Assembly: GCF_019049285.1 (NCBI RefSeq)
Contig: NZ_JAGMUL010000063.1
Location: forward strand, 1 to 64,000
Source of the DNA: Streptomyces sp. AC550_RSS872
Lineage (GTDB): Bacteria; Actinomycetota; Actinomycetes; Streptomycetales; Streptomycetaceae
Direction of reading: 5' to 3'
DNA: 64,000 bases
Below the pieces are notes generated by a model. The model had not been told where the DNA came from, did not search any database, and was given only the letters and a program-made list of their open reading frames with translations. A program made the translations under genes and the position numbers. Shown here piece by piece: positions 7,728 to 16,316 of this stretch (position 1 is the stretch's first letter; every line of letters begins with the position of its first letter).

Positions 7728-8851
7728 GCGCTCGCCCCCAGGATTCCGCCGAGCGTCCGGTCGACCGTGCCCGTGGCCGCCGGGCCCTGCGGCACCTGAG
7801 GCAGGGAGTCGAACAGCTCTCGCAACTCCTCGCAGTCGGGGTTCTTGCCGCCCTCGTCGCCTGTCGTCCTGAGCACCGAGCACAGCATCGACGCCGGATC
7901 CTGCGCCTGATCGGCGTTGTTGCGGGTGTCGAGGGTGCCGGCCGAGGGGTTGTAGGCGTTGTTGAGGTTCGACATGCCGGTCGGGGCCACCTCCAACAGC
8001 TCCTCCAGCGCGGCCCGTTGGGTGACGAGGACCTTGGTCACCTTGCTGAGACCCTCCACGTTCGAGGTCAGCGACTTCTTGTTCTTCTTCACGAAGGCCG
8101 ACACGTCGCCGAGCGCCGTGCCCAGGTTCTTCAGCGCCGCCGCCAGGTCCCCCCGCTCGCCCGCCAGCTGCTCGGCGACCTTCGCGAGGCTGCTGTTGAA
8201 CGACCGCACGCTCTTGTCGTCGGCCGCCAGTGCCGCCGTGAAGACCTGGAGGTTCCGGATGGTGCCGAACAGGTCCGTGCGGCCGTCGGACAGGGTCGTG
8301 ACCGCCTCCGAGAGGTCCTCGACCGTCTGGTGGAGATTCCTGCCCTGGCCGTCGAGGTTGTCCGCGCTCACTCCGAGCAGGCGGGACAGGGATCCGTCCT
8401 TGCCGGCGCCCTCGGGGCCGAGCGCCTCGGCCGTGGTGTGCAGGCTGTCGAAGACGCGGTCGAGTTCGACGGGGACGGCCGTACGCGACTCGGGGATCTC
8501 GTCCCCGTCCCGCATCACCGGGCCCTTCCGGTACACCGGCAGCAGCTGCACGTAACGGTCGCTGACCACCGAGGAGTTGATGATCGCGGCCTGTGCGTCC
8601 GCGGGGACCTTCCGGCCGGCCTCGTACTCCAGCTGGACCCGCACCCGGCCGCCCTCCGGCGTGATCTTCTTGACCTCGCCGATGCGGACGCCGAGCACAC
8701 GGACGTCCGAGCCGGGGTAGATGCCGACCGTGCGCGGGAAGTACGCGGTGACACGGACCGGCTCGGGGCGCGGCCACAGGACGTAGGTGAGCGCAGCGAC
8801 CAGGGTCAGCGCGGTCAGCAGGGCCGCGCGCTTCTTCCACCGGTTGCTCAC
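7724..8851 (-). CDS. MCE family protein, fourth position (MceD-like)
   Basis: A 375-residue protein with an N-terminal anchor (AALLTALTLVAALTYVLW), the MCE domain (GIYPGSDVRVLGVRIGEV, SSVVSDRYVQLLP) and a long coiled, Lys/Asp-rich C-terminal part. It has one Cys pair near the C-terminus (MLCSVLR, NPDCEELRELF). GTG at 8851 overlaps the stop of the preceding MCE gene (GTGA). The stop at 7724 overlaps the lipoprotein gene (ATGA). Presumed to be a subunit of the same hexameric lipid channel. Confidence 0.85.
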   Translation of the reverse strand: MSNRWKKRAALLTALTLVAALTYVLWPRPEPVRVTAYFPRTVGIYPGSDVRVLGVRIGEVKKITPEGGRVRVQLEYEAGRKVPADAQAAIINSSVVSDRYVQLLPVYRKGPVMRDGDEIPESRTAVPVELDRVFDSLHTTAEALGPEGAGKDGSLSRLLGVSADNLDGQGRNLHQTVEDLSEAVTTLSDGRTDLFGTIRNLQVFTAALAADDKSVRSFNSSLAKVAEQLAGERGDLAAALKNLGTALGDVSAFVKKNKKSLTSNVEGLSKVTKVLVTQRAALEELLEVAPTGMSNLNNAYNPSAGTLDTRNNADQAQDPASMLCSVLRTTGDEGGKNPDCEELRELFDSLPQVPQGPAATGTVDRTLGGILGASA

Positions 8852-9936
8852 TGCGCACCTCCGGTCCGTGTCCGCGGCACCACCGGAGCCGCGACCAGGT
8901 TCTGGACGTAGGAGTCGAACCAGCGGCCGTTGCCGAGGGTGTTGGTGAAGAGCCGGACATAGGGGGCCAGGAGCTTGATGCTCCGGTCCAGGCTGGACTG
9001 GTTCCGTTCGAGCATCCGCACCACGCCGTTCAGGCCCTTGAGCGCGGGCCCGATCTCCTTGTCGTTGTCCTGGACGAGGCCGGAGAGCTGGATGCCGAGG
9101 GCGGCGGAGCTCTTCAGCAGTTTGTGGATCGCCTCGCGCCGCTTGCTGATCTCCTTGAACAGCTTGTCGCCGTCCTTGACCAGCGTGGTGAAGTCCCCTG
9201 AGCGGTCGGCCAGGACGTCCGTGACGCCGTTCGCGTGGTCGAGCAGTTCGCGCAGCGCCTTGTCGCGGGAGGCCACCGTCCGGGAGATCTGCGACAGGCC
9301 CTTGATGGACGCCCGTACCTCTTCCGGCGAGTCCTCGAAGGTGGCGGAGATCGTGTCCAGGGCCTTCGCCACGCGGTCGGTGTCGACCTTCTCCGTCGTG
9401 GTGGTGAGGTCGCTGAAGGCCTGTACGACGTCGTACGCGGGAACCGTTCGCCTGAGCGGTATCTCGCTGCCGGGCGCCAGCCGGCCCCCTCCCTCGGGGT
9501 GCAGGGCCATGTACTTGGCGCCCAGGATCGTCTTGACCCGGATGGACGCGCCGGTCTCGGTGCCGAAGGCCGGCTCGCCCTTGATCTTGAAGGTGACCCT
9601 GACGTGGTCGCCGTCCAGGTCGACCTCCTCGACCTTGCCGACCTTGACCCCGGCGATGCGCACCTCGTCGCCCGGCTTGAGGCCGCCCGCCTCCGCGAAG
9701 GCCGCGCTGTACGTCTCGCCGTCGCCGATCAGCGGGAGCCGGTCGGCGTTGAACGCGGCCACCGTCAGCAGTGCGAGGACGGTGAGGCCGACGGCGCCGA
9801 TGAGAACGGGACTGCGCTCGCGGAAGGGGCCGATGCGGGGGCGGCGGATGCGGGGGAGTCTGATCCGGGGGAGCCTGATCCGGGGCGGCTCCACGCGCAC
9901 CTTGAACAGCGGCTCCGGGCGATGCTTGCGGCTCAT
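8848..9936 (-). CDS. MCE family protein, third position (MceC-like)
   Basis: A 362-residue MCE protein. Before the membrane helix (SPVLIGAVGLTVLALLTVAA) lies an unusual basic repeat, RIRLPRIRLPRIRRPRIG, in the cytoplasmic tail. The MCE domain carries GGLKPGDEVRIAGVKVGKV and TILGAKYMALHP. Starting at ATG 9936 gives an ATGA overlap with the preceding gene; an ATG nine bases further upstream is also in frame. The stop overlaps mceD. The repeated Arg-Ile-Pro tail is peculiar to this subunit within the operon. Confidence 0.85.
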   Translation of the reverse strand: MSRKHRPEPLFKVRVEPPRIRLPRIRLPRIRRPRIGPFRERSPVLIGAVGLTVLALLTVAAFNADRLPLIGDGETYSAAFAEAGGLKPGDEVRIAGVKVGKVEEVDLDGDHVRVTFKIKGEPAFGTETGASIRVKTILGAKYMALHPEGGGRLAPGSEIPLRRTVPAYDVVQAFSDLTTTTEKVDTDRVAKALDTISATFEDSPEEVRASIKGLSQISRTVASRDKALRELLDHANGVTDVLADRSGDFTTLVKDGDKLFKEISKRREAIHKLLKSSAALGIQLSGLVQDNDKEIGPALKGLNGVVRMLERNQSSLDRSIKLLAPYVRLFTNTLGNGRWFDSYVQNLVAAPVVPRTRTGGAQ

Positions 9937-10985
9937 GCCCCGCACCTCGCCCTCGCCACATGCAGATCGGGTGTGAGCACCTGCTGGGACCCGGACTTCG
10001 TCTTCGGCAGCACGATCCGGCCGTCGAAGTCACACAGGTAGAAGTTGAACCACGAGCCGTAGGACGCCGTCCCCGTCAGCTCGCCCAGCTTGTTCGGCAG
10101 CCGCTTCAGCACGCCCTCCACGGTCTTCTCGTTGTCGTTCAGCGTTCCGGTGAGCTCGGTCAGCTCGGCGATGTCGTCCTTCAGCGGCGGCCGCGCGTCC
10201 TGCAACAGCCCTGAGGTGGCCTCCGTCAGATCGCCGATGCTCACCAAGGACTGCCCGATGGGCTTGCGGTCGGCGGACAGGCCCGAGATGACCCGGCGCA
10301 GCTGCTGGAGCAGCTGGGAGAAACGGGCACCGCGCTTGTCCAGCGTCCCCAGCACGGTGTTGAGGTTGTCGATCACCGAGCCGATCAGCTTGTCGCGGCC
10401 GGCCAGCGTCGAGGTGAGCGACGCCGTGTGGACGAGCAGGCTGTGTACGGTGCCGCCCTCGCCCTGGAGCGTGCGAATGATCTCGGTGGCGAGCTGGTTG
10501 ACGTCCTTCGGGCTGAGCGCGGCGAACAGCGGCTTGAAGCCGTTCAGCAGGGCGTTGAGGTCCAACGCCGGTTGCGTGCGGGACAGCGGGATCGTCGCGC
10601 CGGGCCGCAGCGGCCGGGTGCCGTCGCCCGCGCCCTCGGTGAGCGCGACGTACCGCTGTCCGACCAGGTTGCGGTACCGGATGACCGCGCCCGTGCCGGT
10701 GAGCAGCGGCCGGTCCTCACTGACCGTGAAGGTCACCTCGGCCAGGGTCCGGTCCTTGATCCGGATGCCCTCGACCTCGCCGACCCGCACCCCGGCCACC
10801 CGGATGTCGTCGCCCTCCTCCAGGCCGGTGACGTCGCTGAACACCGCGCGATAGCGATGCTCCGGGGTGAAGGAGATGTTCACGATGGTGGCGGCGAGCA
10901 GAGCCGTCGCCAGGATGGTCACCAGCGCGAAGAGGCTGAACTTGATGAGGGGAGCGGCGGTCTGCCGTGCGCCTGCGGTTCTCAT
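9933..10985 (-). CDS. MCE family protein, second position (MceB-like)
   Basis: A 350-residue MCE protein with an N-terminal helix (LIKFSLFALVTILATALLAA), the MCE domain (GLEEGDDIRVAGVRVGEVEG, NLVGQRYVALTEG) and a helical C-terminal region ending in a short loop with two cysteines (FYLCDFDG and the C-terminal ARCGA). It overlaps both neighbours by four bases, which suggests translational coupling and a fixed subunit ratio. Confidence 0.87.
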   Translation of the reverse strand: MRTAGARQTAAPLIKFSLFALVTILATALLAATIVNISFTPEHRYRAVFSDVTGLEEGDDIRVAGVRVGEVEGIRIKDRTLAEVTFTVSEDRPLLTGTGAVIRYRNLVGQRYVALTEGAGDGTRPLRPGATIPLSRTQPALDLNALLNGFKPLFAALSPKDVNQLATEIIRTLQGEGGTVHSLLVHTASLTSTLAGRDKLIGSVIDNLNTVLGTLDKRGARFSQLLQQLRRVISGLSADRKPIGQSLVSIGDLTEATSGLLQDARPPLKDDIAELTELTGTLNDNEKTVEGVLKRLPNKLGELTGTASYGSWFNFYLCDFDGRIVLPKTKSGSQQVLTPDLHVARARCGA

Positions 10986-12259
10986 GCGACGGTCACCGCC
11001 GTCCCGCGCGCCAGCGGTCCGAACAGCAGCGTCGCCACCGGCGGCACCTCGTCGGCGGGCACGCCCAGGACCGGGGCCACGAGCGAGCTGACCGCCCGCT
11101 GCTCGGCCCGGGTCGCGGAGACGCCCAGCGGGCCGCCCGCAGACGAACCCCCGGACTTCGAACCGTCGTCGAGGTGGGCGCCCGGTGCCGGTACCGGCGG
11201 ATGCGGCAGATCACGGCAGTTGGGCCCCGACCGCTCGCCGTAGCGCGGCTCTTCGCCCGGTTCGTACGCCCCCTGCGGCCGTACGACCTCCAGCGTGATG
11301 TGCATCTTGCCGCCCCGGAACGCCTCCTCCGAGGCCTTCTCCTGCCGGACCAGACCGGCCAGCAGGCAGGGGTACTCGGGGGAGTAACGGGCGAACAGGT
11401 CCAGCGTCGGGCGGGAGACCCGGCCGAGGGTGATGAGCCGGTCGCCGTTCGCGTCGAGGAAGTCCTCGGCGGTTCCCGCGACCGTGGCCGTGGTCCTCAG
11501 CGCCGCTGCCAGCCGGTCCTTCTGCTGGACGATGGTGCGGCTGGTGGTGACGGTGTTGCGCAGGATCTCCATCAGGTCGGGCGCCGCGTCGCCGTAGATC
11601 CGGGCGACCTCGGCGAATCGGGCGATGTCCTCGGTGAGGGAGGGCAGATGGGGGTTGAGGCGGCGCAGGTAGGCCTCCAGGCGGGTGAGGTTGTCGCCGA
11701 TGCGGTCGCCGCGGCCTTCGAGGGCGGTGGCGAACGCGGAGAGGGTGGCGTTGAGCTTGCCGGGCTGGACGGTTCGCAGCAGGGGCAGCAGGTCGTTCAT
11801 CAGCTGCTGGACCTCGATGCCGGCCCTGGTGCGGTCCTGGGTGATGACGTCACCGGCGCGGATCGGGCGAGCCGACGAGGACTTGGAGTGCGCAGGCGGC
11901 ACCAGGTCGACGTACTTCTCGCCGAACAGCGTCTTGGGCAGCAGCCGCGCGTGGACGTCGGACGGGATGTACTGGACGTGCTCCGGCTTGAGCGCGATGT
12001 CGAGCGTCGCCTTCGTCCCGTCGGCCCGCACCTCGCGCACCTCGCCGACCAGCAGGCCGCGCAGCTTGACGTCGGCCCGTGGGTCCAGCTGGTTGCCGAG
12101 GCTGTCGGCCTCCAGCGTGATCCGTACGACCGGCGTGAACGCCTGCCGGTAGACGGCCACGGACAACGACAGCAGCAACGCGAGTACGGCGAGAAACACG
12201 ACGCCGTACAACCGCAGTCTCCACACCCTCGTGCGACGCACCCTCATCCGGCGGCTCAC
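10982..12259 (-). CDS. MCE family protein, first position (MceA-like)
   Basis: A protein of about 425 residues: membrane helix at residues 14-34 (LYGVVFLAVLALLLSLSVAV), MCE domain (DPRADVKLRGLLVGEVREV, KTLFGEKYVDLVPP), a helical middle, and a C-terminal extension with PGAHLDDGSKSGGSSAGG that may lie outside the membrane. I use GTG 12259, which overlaps the permease stop (GTGA); ATG 12247 is the alternative. It is the first of six consecutive MCE genes. The MCE hexamer with YrbE-type permeases imports lipids or sterols in actinobacteria; the substrate here is not shown by the sequence. Confidence 0.87.
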   Translation of the reverse strand: MSRRMRVRRTRVWRLRLYGVVFLAVLALLLSLSVAVYRQAFTPVVRITLEADSLGNQLDPRADVKLRGLLVGEVREVRADGTKATLDIALKPEHVQYIPSDVHARLLPKTLFGEKYVDLVPPAHSKSSSARPIRAGDVITQDRTRAGIEVQQLMNDLLPLLRTVQPGKLNATLSAFATALEGRGDRIGDNLTRLEAYLRRLNPHLPSLTEDIARFAEVARIYGDAAPDLMEILRNTVTTSRTIVQQKDRLAAALRTTATVAGTAEDFLDANGDRLITLGRVSRPTLDLFARYSPEYPCLLAGLVRQEKASEEAFRGGKMHITLEVVRPQGAYEPGEEPRYGERSGPNCRDLPHPPVPAPGAHLDDGSKSGGSSAGGPLGVSATRAEQRAVSSLVAPVLGVPADEVPPVATLLFGPLARGTAVTVA

Positions 12260-13071
12260 CCCGCGATCCGTACAGTCGTGTTGGCGCCCCAGATCGCCAG
12301 GGACAGGAAGAAGTCGAGAACGTTGATGGCCACGATCGAGGTCCGCACCGCGCGGCCCACCGCCACGCCGACGCCCGCCGGGCCGCCGCTCGCGTAGTAG
12401 CCGTAGAAGCAGTGCACCAGGATGATCAGCACGGCGAAGACGAGCACCTTGCCGAAGGACCACAGCACGTCGACCGGGGGCAGGTACTGCTGGAAGTAGT
12501 GGTCGTAGGTGCCGGCCGACTGGCCGTAGTAGCCGGTGGTGATGGTGCGGGCGGCGAGGTACGAGGACAGCAGGCCGATCACGTACAGCGGGATCACGGC
12601 GACGAACCCGGCGATCATCCTCGTAGTCACCAGGAACGGCAGCGAGGGCACGCCCATGACCTCCAGCGCGTCGGTCTCCTCGCTGATCCGCATCGCGCCG
12701 AGCTGGGCCGTGAAGCCCGCGCCGACGGTCGCGGACAGGGCGAGTCCGGCCACCAGCGGGGCGATCTCCCGGGTGTTGAAGTACGCCGAGAGGAACGCCA
12801 CGAAGTTGGAGGTGCCGAGCTGGTTGAGGGCGGCGTAGCCCTGGAGGCCGACCTCGGTGCCGGTGAAGAAGGACAGGAAGGCGATCACGCCGACCGTGCC
12901 GCCGACGACGGCGAGCGCGCCGCGACCGAAGCTGACCTCCGCGAGCAGCCGCAGGATCTCCTTCTTGTAGCGGCGCAGGGTGCGGCCCGTCCAGGCCAAT
13001 GAGCGGCCGTAGAAGGAGAGTTGGGTGCCCAGCGCTTCCAGCGAGCGCAGAGGGCGATCAAGAAGTCTCAT
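12256..13071 (-). CDS. MlaE/YrbE-type ABC permease, second subunit
   Basis: A 271-residue integral membrane protein of the MlaE/YrbE family with five or so hydrophobic segments. It has the family signature EETDALEVMGVPSLPFLVTT, which sits in the loop contacting the ATPase. It forms a heterodimer with the permease encoded 11 bp upstream. Start chosen at ATG 13071 (MRLLDRPLRS), because the much longer open frame upstream runs antisense to the conserved first permease. The stop overlaps the first MCE gene. Confidence 0.88.
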   Translation of the reverse strand: MRLLDRPLRSLEALGTQLSFYGRSLAWTGRTLRRYKKEILRLLAEVSFGRGALAVVGGTVGVIAFLSFFTGTEVGLQGYAALNQLGTSNFVAFLSAYFNTREIAPLVAGLALSATVGAGFTAQLGAMRISEETDALEVMGVPSLPFLVTTRMIAGFVAVIPLYVIGLLSSYLAARTITTGYYGQSAGTYDHYFQQYLPPVDVLWSFGKVLVFAVLIILVHCFYGYYASGGPAGVGVAVGRAVRTSIVAINVLDFFLSLAIWGANTTVRIAG

Positions 13072-13082
13072 CGGTTGGCCCC

Positions 13083-13853
13083 TCAACCCCTCTGCGGGAC
13101 GACCTGGAAGTACACCGCGGTCATCACGAAGTTGGTCACGAACAGCAACATGAAGGTGATCACCACCGACTGGTTCACGGCGTCGCCCACACCCTTCGGA
13201 CCACCCTTCGCGGTGAGTCCCTTGTAGGAGGCGACGATCCCCGAGATCGCGCCGAAGACCAGTGCCTTGACCTCGGCCGCCCACAGGTCGGAGAGCTGGG
13301 CGAGGGTGGTGAAGGAGGCGAGGTAGGCGCCGGGCGTGCCGTTCTGGAGGATGACGTTGAAGAAATAGCCGCCCGCGACGCCGACCACGGAAACCAGGCC
13401 GTTGAGCAGGACGGCCACCAGCATCGATGCGAGCACCCGCGGGACGACCAGCCGGTGGATCGGGTCGATGCCCAGCACCTGCATCGCGTCGATCTCGTCG
13501 CGGATCTTCCGGGCCCCGAGGTCGGCGCAGATCGCCGTGCCGCCGGCGCCCGCGATCAGCAGCGCGGTGACGATCGGCGAGGCCTCGCGCAGCACTGCCA
13601 GCACGGAGGCGGCTCCGGAGAAGGACTGGGCGCCGAGCTGCCGGGTCAGGCTGCCGATCTGCAACGCGATGACCGCGCCGAAGGGGATGGAGACGAGGGC
13701 CGTCGGCAGGATCGTCACGCTCGCGACGAACCACGCCTGCTGGATGAACTCCCTTGCCTGGAAGGGCCGCCGCGGGATCGTCCGCACGACGTCGAGCGCC
13801 ATCGCGAACAGGCTGCCCGAGTGCCGCAGCGCTCCGATCGGTGACAGGCTCAC
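13083..13853 (-). CDS. MlaE/YrbE-type ABC permease, first subunit
   Basis: A 256-residue MlaE-family permease with the signature IRDEIDAMQVLGIDPIHRLV and membrane segments at ATALLIAGAGG-like and FMLLFVTNFVMTAVYF regions. GTG start 13853 overlaps the stop of the ATPase gene (GTGA). In mce systems this pair of permeases forms the membrane core to which the MCE hexamer docks. The C-terminus ends YFQVVPQRG. Confidence 0.88.
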   Translation of the reverse strand: MSLSPIGALRHSGSLFAMALDVVRTIPRRPFQAREFIQQAWFVASVTILPTALVSIPFGAVIALQIGSLTRQLGAQSFSGAASVLAVLREASPIVTALLIAGAGGTAICADLGARKIRDEIDAMQVLGIDPIHRLVVPRVLASMLVAVLLNGLVSVVGVAGGYFFNVILQNGTPGAYLASFTTLAQLSDLWAAEVKALVFGAISGIVASYKGLTAKGGPKGVGDAVNQSVVITFMLLFVTNFVMTAVYFQVVPQRG

Positions 13854-14797
13854 GCGTCCACCACCGTCTCCTCGTGCAGCGCGGCCTCGCGCCGGGCGAT
13901 GGCCTCCCAGCGCGGTGGCCGCGGGATGCCCGGCCCCGGCAGCAGGCGGGGAGTCAGAGTCCGACCGCCGGGGGACTGTGTGCCCTTGCCGTCGTCTCCG
14001 AGGGCGGCGAGCTCCTGCTCGACCTGGGCGGCGTCCTTCTCCTCCGCCATGCCGATCGGGCCCTGCATCCGGCCGTTCAGGAACTGCCGTACGACCGGCT
14101 CGCCGCTGGTCAGCAGCTCCTCGCGCGGCCCGAACATCACCAGCTCGCGGCGGAACAGCAGCCCGATGTTGTCCGGTACCTGACGGGCTGAGGCGATGTC
14201 GTGCGTGACGATCAGGAAGGTCGCGTCGATCTGGGCGTTGAGGTCGACGATGAGCTGGTTGAGGTAGGCCACGCGGACCGGGTCGAGGCCGGAGTCCGGC
14301 TCGTCGAAGAGGATGATCTCCGGGTCGAGCACGAGCGCCCGGGCGAGCCCCGCCCGCTTCCGCATCCCGCCGGAGATCTCGCCGGGCAGCTTCCCCTCGG
14401 CGCCGATCAGCCCGACCATGTCCATCTTCTCCAGCACGATGCGCCGGATCTCGCTCTCGGACTTACGGGTGTGCTCGCGCAGCGGGAAGGCGATGTTGTC
14501 GTACAGGTTCATCGAGCCGAACAGCGCGCCGTCCTGGAACAGCACGCCGAAGAGCTTCCGTACCTCGTAGAGGTCGTGCTCGCGCAGCCGCGTGATGTCC
14601 CGGCCCTGGATCGTGATCGAGCCGCGCTCCGGCTTCAGCAGTCCGACGAGCGTCTTGAGGAACACCGACTTGCCCGTGCCCGAAGGGCCGAGCATGACCG
14701 AGACCTCCCCGGCGGGCAGCGTCAGCGAGACGTCCTGCCAGATGACCTGGTGACCGAAGGACTTGGTCAGCCCTTCCACACAGATCTCGACACCCAT
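13850..14797 (-). CDS. ABC transporter ATP-binding protein of the mce operon (MlaF/Mkl-like)
   Basis: A 315-residue nucleotide-binding subunit: Walker A GPSGTGKS, ABC signature ISGGMRKRAGLARAL, Walker B IILFDEPDSGLDP and H-loop VTHD. It has a long C-terminal tail of about 70 residues beyond the usual fold, charged and then proline-rich, which is common in Mkl-type ATPases. It heads the operon, so the promoter for the whole mce system should lie in 14798-14891. In mycobacteria the equivalent MceG is usually encoded away from the mce operon, whereas here it is the first gene. Confidence 0.9.
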   Translation of the reverse strand: MGVEICVEGLTKSFGHQVIWQDVSLTLPAGEVSVMLGPSGTGKSVFLKTLVGLLKPERGSITIQGRDITRLREHDLYEVRKLFGVLFQDGALFGSMNLYDNIAFPLREHTRKSESEIRRIVLEKMDMVGLIGAEGKLPGEISGGMRKRAGLARALVLDPEIILFDEPDSGLDPVRVAYLNQLIVDLNAQIDATFLIVTHDIASARQVPDNIGLLFRRELVMFGPREELLTSGEPVVRQFLNGRMQGPIGMAEEKDAAQVEQELAALGDDGKGTQSPGGRTLTPRLLPGPGIPRPPRWEAIARREAALHEETVVDA

Positions 14798-14891
14798 CCG
14801 GGTCCACCCTTCAGCCCATGCCCGTGGAGAAGCTCTGACATCTGCTCTACGGGGAGGGGCGGGGTGTCCGTCGCTCGGGTCGCGGATTTTT

Positions 14892-15959
14892 TTACGGCAG
14901 TGAGGCCGCCGTCGGCAGGGGGAGTGCGGCGGACGGTGCCGCTGAGGGCTCGAGGGGCAGGTCAGGGGACTCGGACAGGTCAGCAGGGGGCGTCGTCAGT
15001 TCGGGGGTCCCGGGCAGCTCCGGGGTGCCGGGCAGTGCCGGGAGCTCCGTCACCTGCGGGACGTCCGGCGCGGACAGGACCGGCAGGGGGGACACCGGGA
15101 GCGGCGGCACCGGCACGTCCGGAAGCGGCGGCACGGACAGGGGCCGCAGCGATTCCGCCGCCGGCGACCCCGTTGCCGCCCTGCGCTCGGCCGTCGTCGC
15201 CGTGGGCTTGTTCGCCCGCGGAGTACGCCCCCCGTCAGCACTGTCGGGCTGCGGCGCCTCCGCGCCACCGGGCGAGGCGACGGCGGGCGGACGGGCCGGA
15301 CCGCCGCCGTCGCCGCTGCCATCGAGGGCGTACGGCAGCACGAACCCCGCCACCGCCAGCGTCGCCGCCGTCGAAGCGACCGCCGCCGCCTGCACCTTGC
15401 CACCGCCCCGCGGCCGGCCCCACCCGACGAGGAACAGCGCGAACCCGAGGGTCGCGGCCAGCGACTGCCGCAGCGTCCGCCGAGCCCGGGCCAGCAGCGA
15501 CTCGACGGTCCGGTAGCTCAGCCCCATCCGGACGGCGACCTGCCCGACGTCGAGGTCCTGCGACTTCAGCCGCAGCGCCTCGGCCTGCCGCTCGGGCAGC
15601 TCGTCGCTGCGCACCGCCAGCCACTTCGCCTCGGCCCGGTCGCACACCGCCTCCTCGACGGGCACGGGACCGGGGGCGACGAGGGTGGGACTGGTGCGCA
15701 CCTCGGCCTCACGGTTCACCTGCCGATACCGGTCGACACACAGCCGCATCGTCACCGTCGTCAGCCACGCGGCCAGCCGCTGGTCGTCCAGATCGGGGCG
15801 TTCGGCGGCGCGCAGCATCGCCTCGTGCACCGCGTCCTCGGCGTCCTCCGCACTCATCGACCTGCGCCGGGCCACCTTGAGCAGTTGCTCGCGGTGGCTC
15901 CACATGCGCTGCCAACGGTCGTCGGACGCTTCCATCTCCGCAGCCGTGTCCGTCGCCAT
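14892..15959 (-). CDS. ECF-type sigma-70 factor with membrane segment and proline-rich tail
   Basis: The first 165 residues form an RNA polymerase sigma factor. Region 2 is SAEDAEDAVHEAMLRAAERP with LAAWLTTVTMRLCVDRYR. Region 4 is LPERQAEALRLKSQDLDVGQ with MGLSYRTVESLLARARRTLR. Beyond that are two hydrophobic stretches (LAATLGFALFLVGWG and VQAAAVASTAATLAVAGFVL) and about 130 residues rich in Pro, Leu, Ser and Ala (PPLPDVPVPPLPV, LPGTPELPGTPEL). I start at ATG 15959, which has AAGGGG upstream; a GTG at 15980 is the alternative. No anti-sigma gene adjoins it. The fusion suggests a sigma factor held at the membrane, which is inference. Confidence 0.8.
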   Translation of the reverse strand: MATDTAAEMEASDDRWQRMWSHREQLLKVARRRSMSAEDAEDAVHEAMLRAAERPDLDDQRLAAWLTTVTMRLCVDRYRQVNREAEVRTSPTLVAPGPVPVEEAVCDRAEAKWLAVRSDELPERQAEALRLKSQDLDVGQVAVRMGLSYRTVESLLARARRTLRQSLAATLGFALFLVGWGRPRGGGKVQAAAVASTAATLAVAGFVLPYALDGSGDGGGPARPPAVASPGGAEAPQPDSADGGRTPRANKPTATTAERRAATGSPAAESLRPLSVPPLPDVPVPPLPVSPLPVLSAPDVPQVTELPALPGTPELPGTPELTTPPADLSESPDLPLEPSAAPSAALPLPTAASLP

Positions 15960-16316
15960 GAGGGGCCCCTTCGCGCTCACCCGCCGGTTTCGTTCCGTCC
16001 GGCGGGGCGCGACATTACCGCCGAGTATCAGCGGTTGTGGAGGGGGTGGCGGTCATCGAGTCCGCGCTGTTACTGGTCAGACGTGCTGCTACGGCGGTTT
16101 CCGGTCCCGCCCAGCGCCTCCTGCGCCCGCTGTCGCCGGAATCCTCCTCTTGTCCCGCACCACCGGACAAGCCGCTCCCCATGGGGGACGCGCCGACCGG
16201 CCGAGGGCTCTTCCGTCCCGCACGCCACCATTCGGCCTACCCCTGGAGGCCAGAGCCCCGGTCTTCATCTACTCAGGACTCAGGAGGAGTGAATCCAGGA
16301 CAAACGGAGGCAAGCC
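15960..16316. other. gene-free spacer between divergent genes
   Basis: This 357-bp stretch separates the sigma factor gene (minus) from the esterase gene (plus). It must hold both promoters. I see no conserved small ORF, RNA or strong palindrome in it. Confidence 0.6.

Noticed and set aside
14201..15880. 559-codon plus-strand frame across the sigma factor gene
   Set aside because: Antisense to sigma regions 2 and 4; Arg/Ala/Pro-rich without sense.
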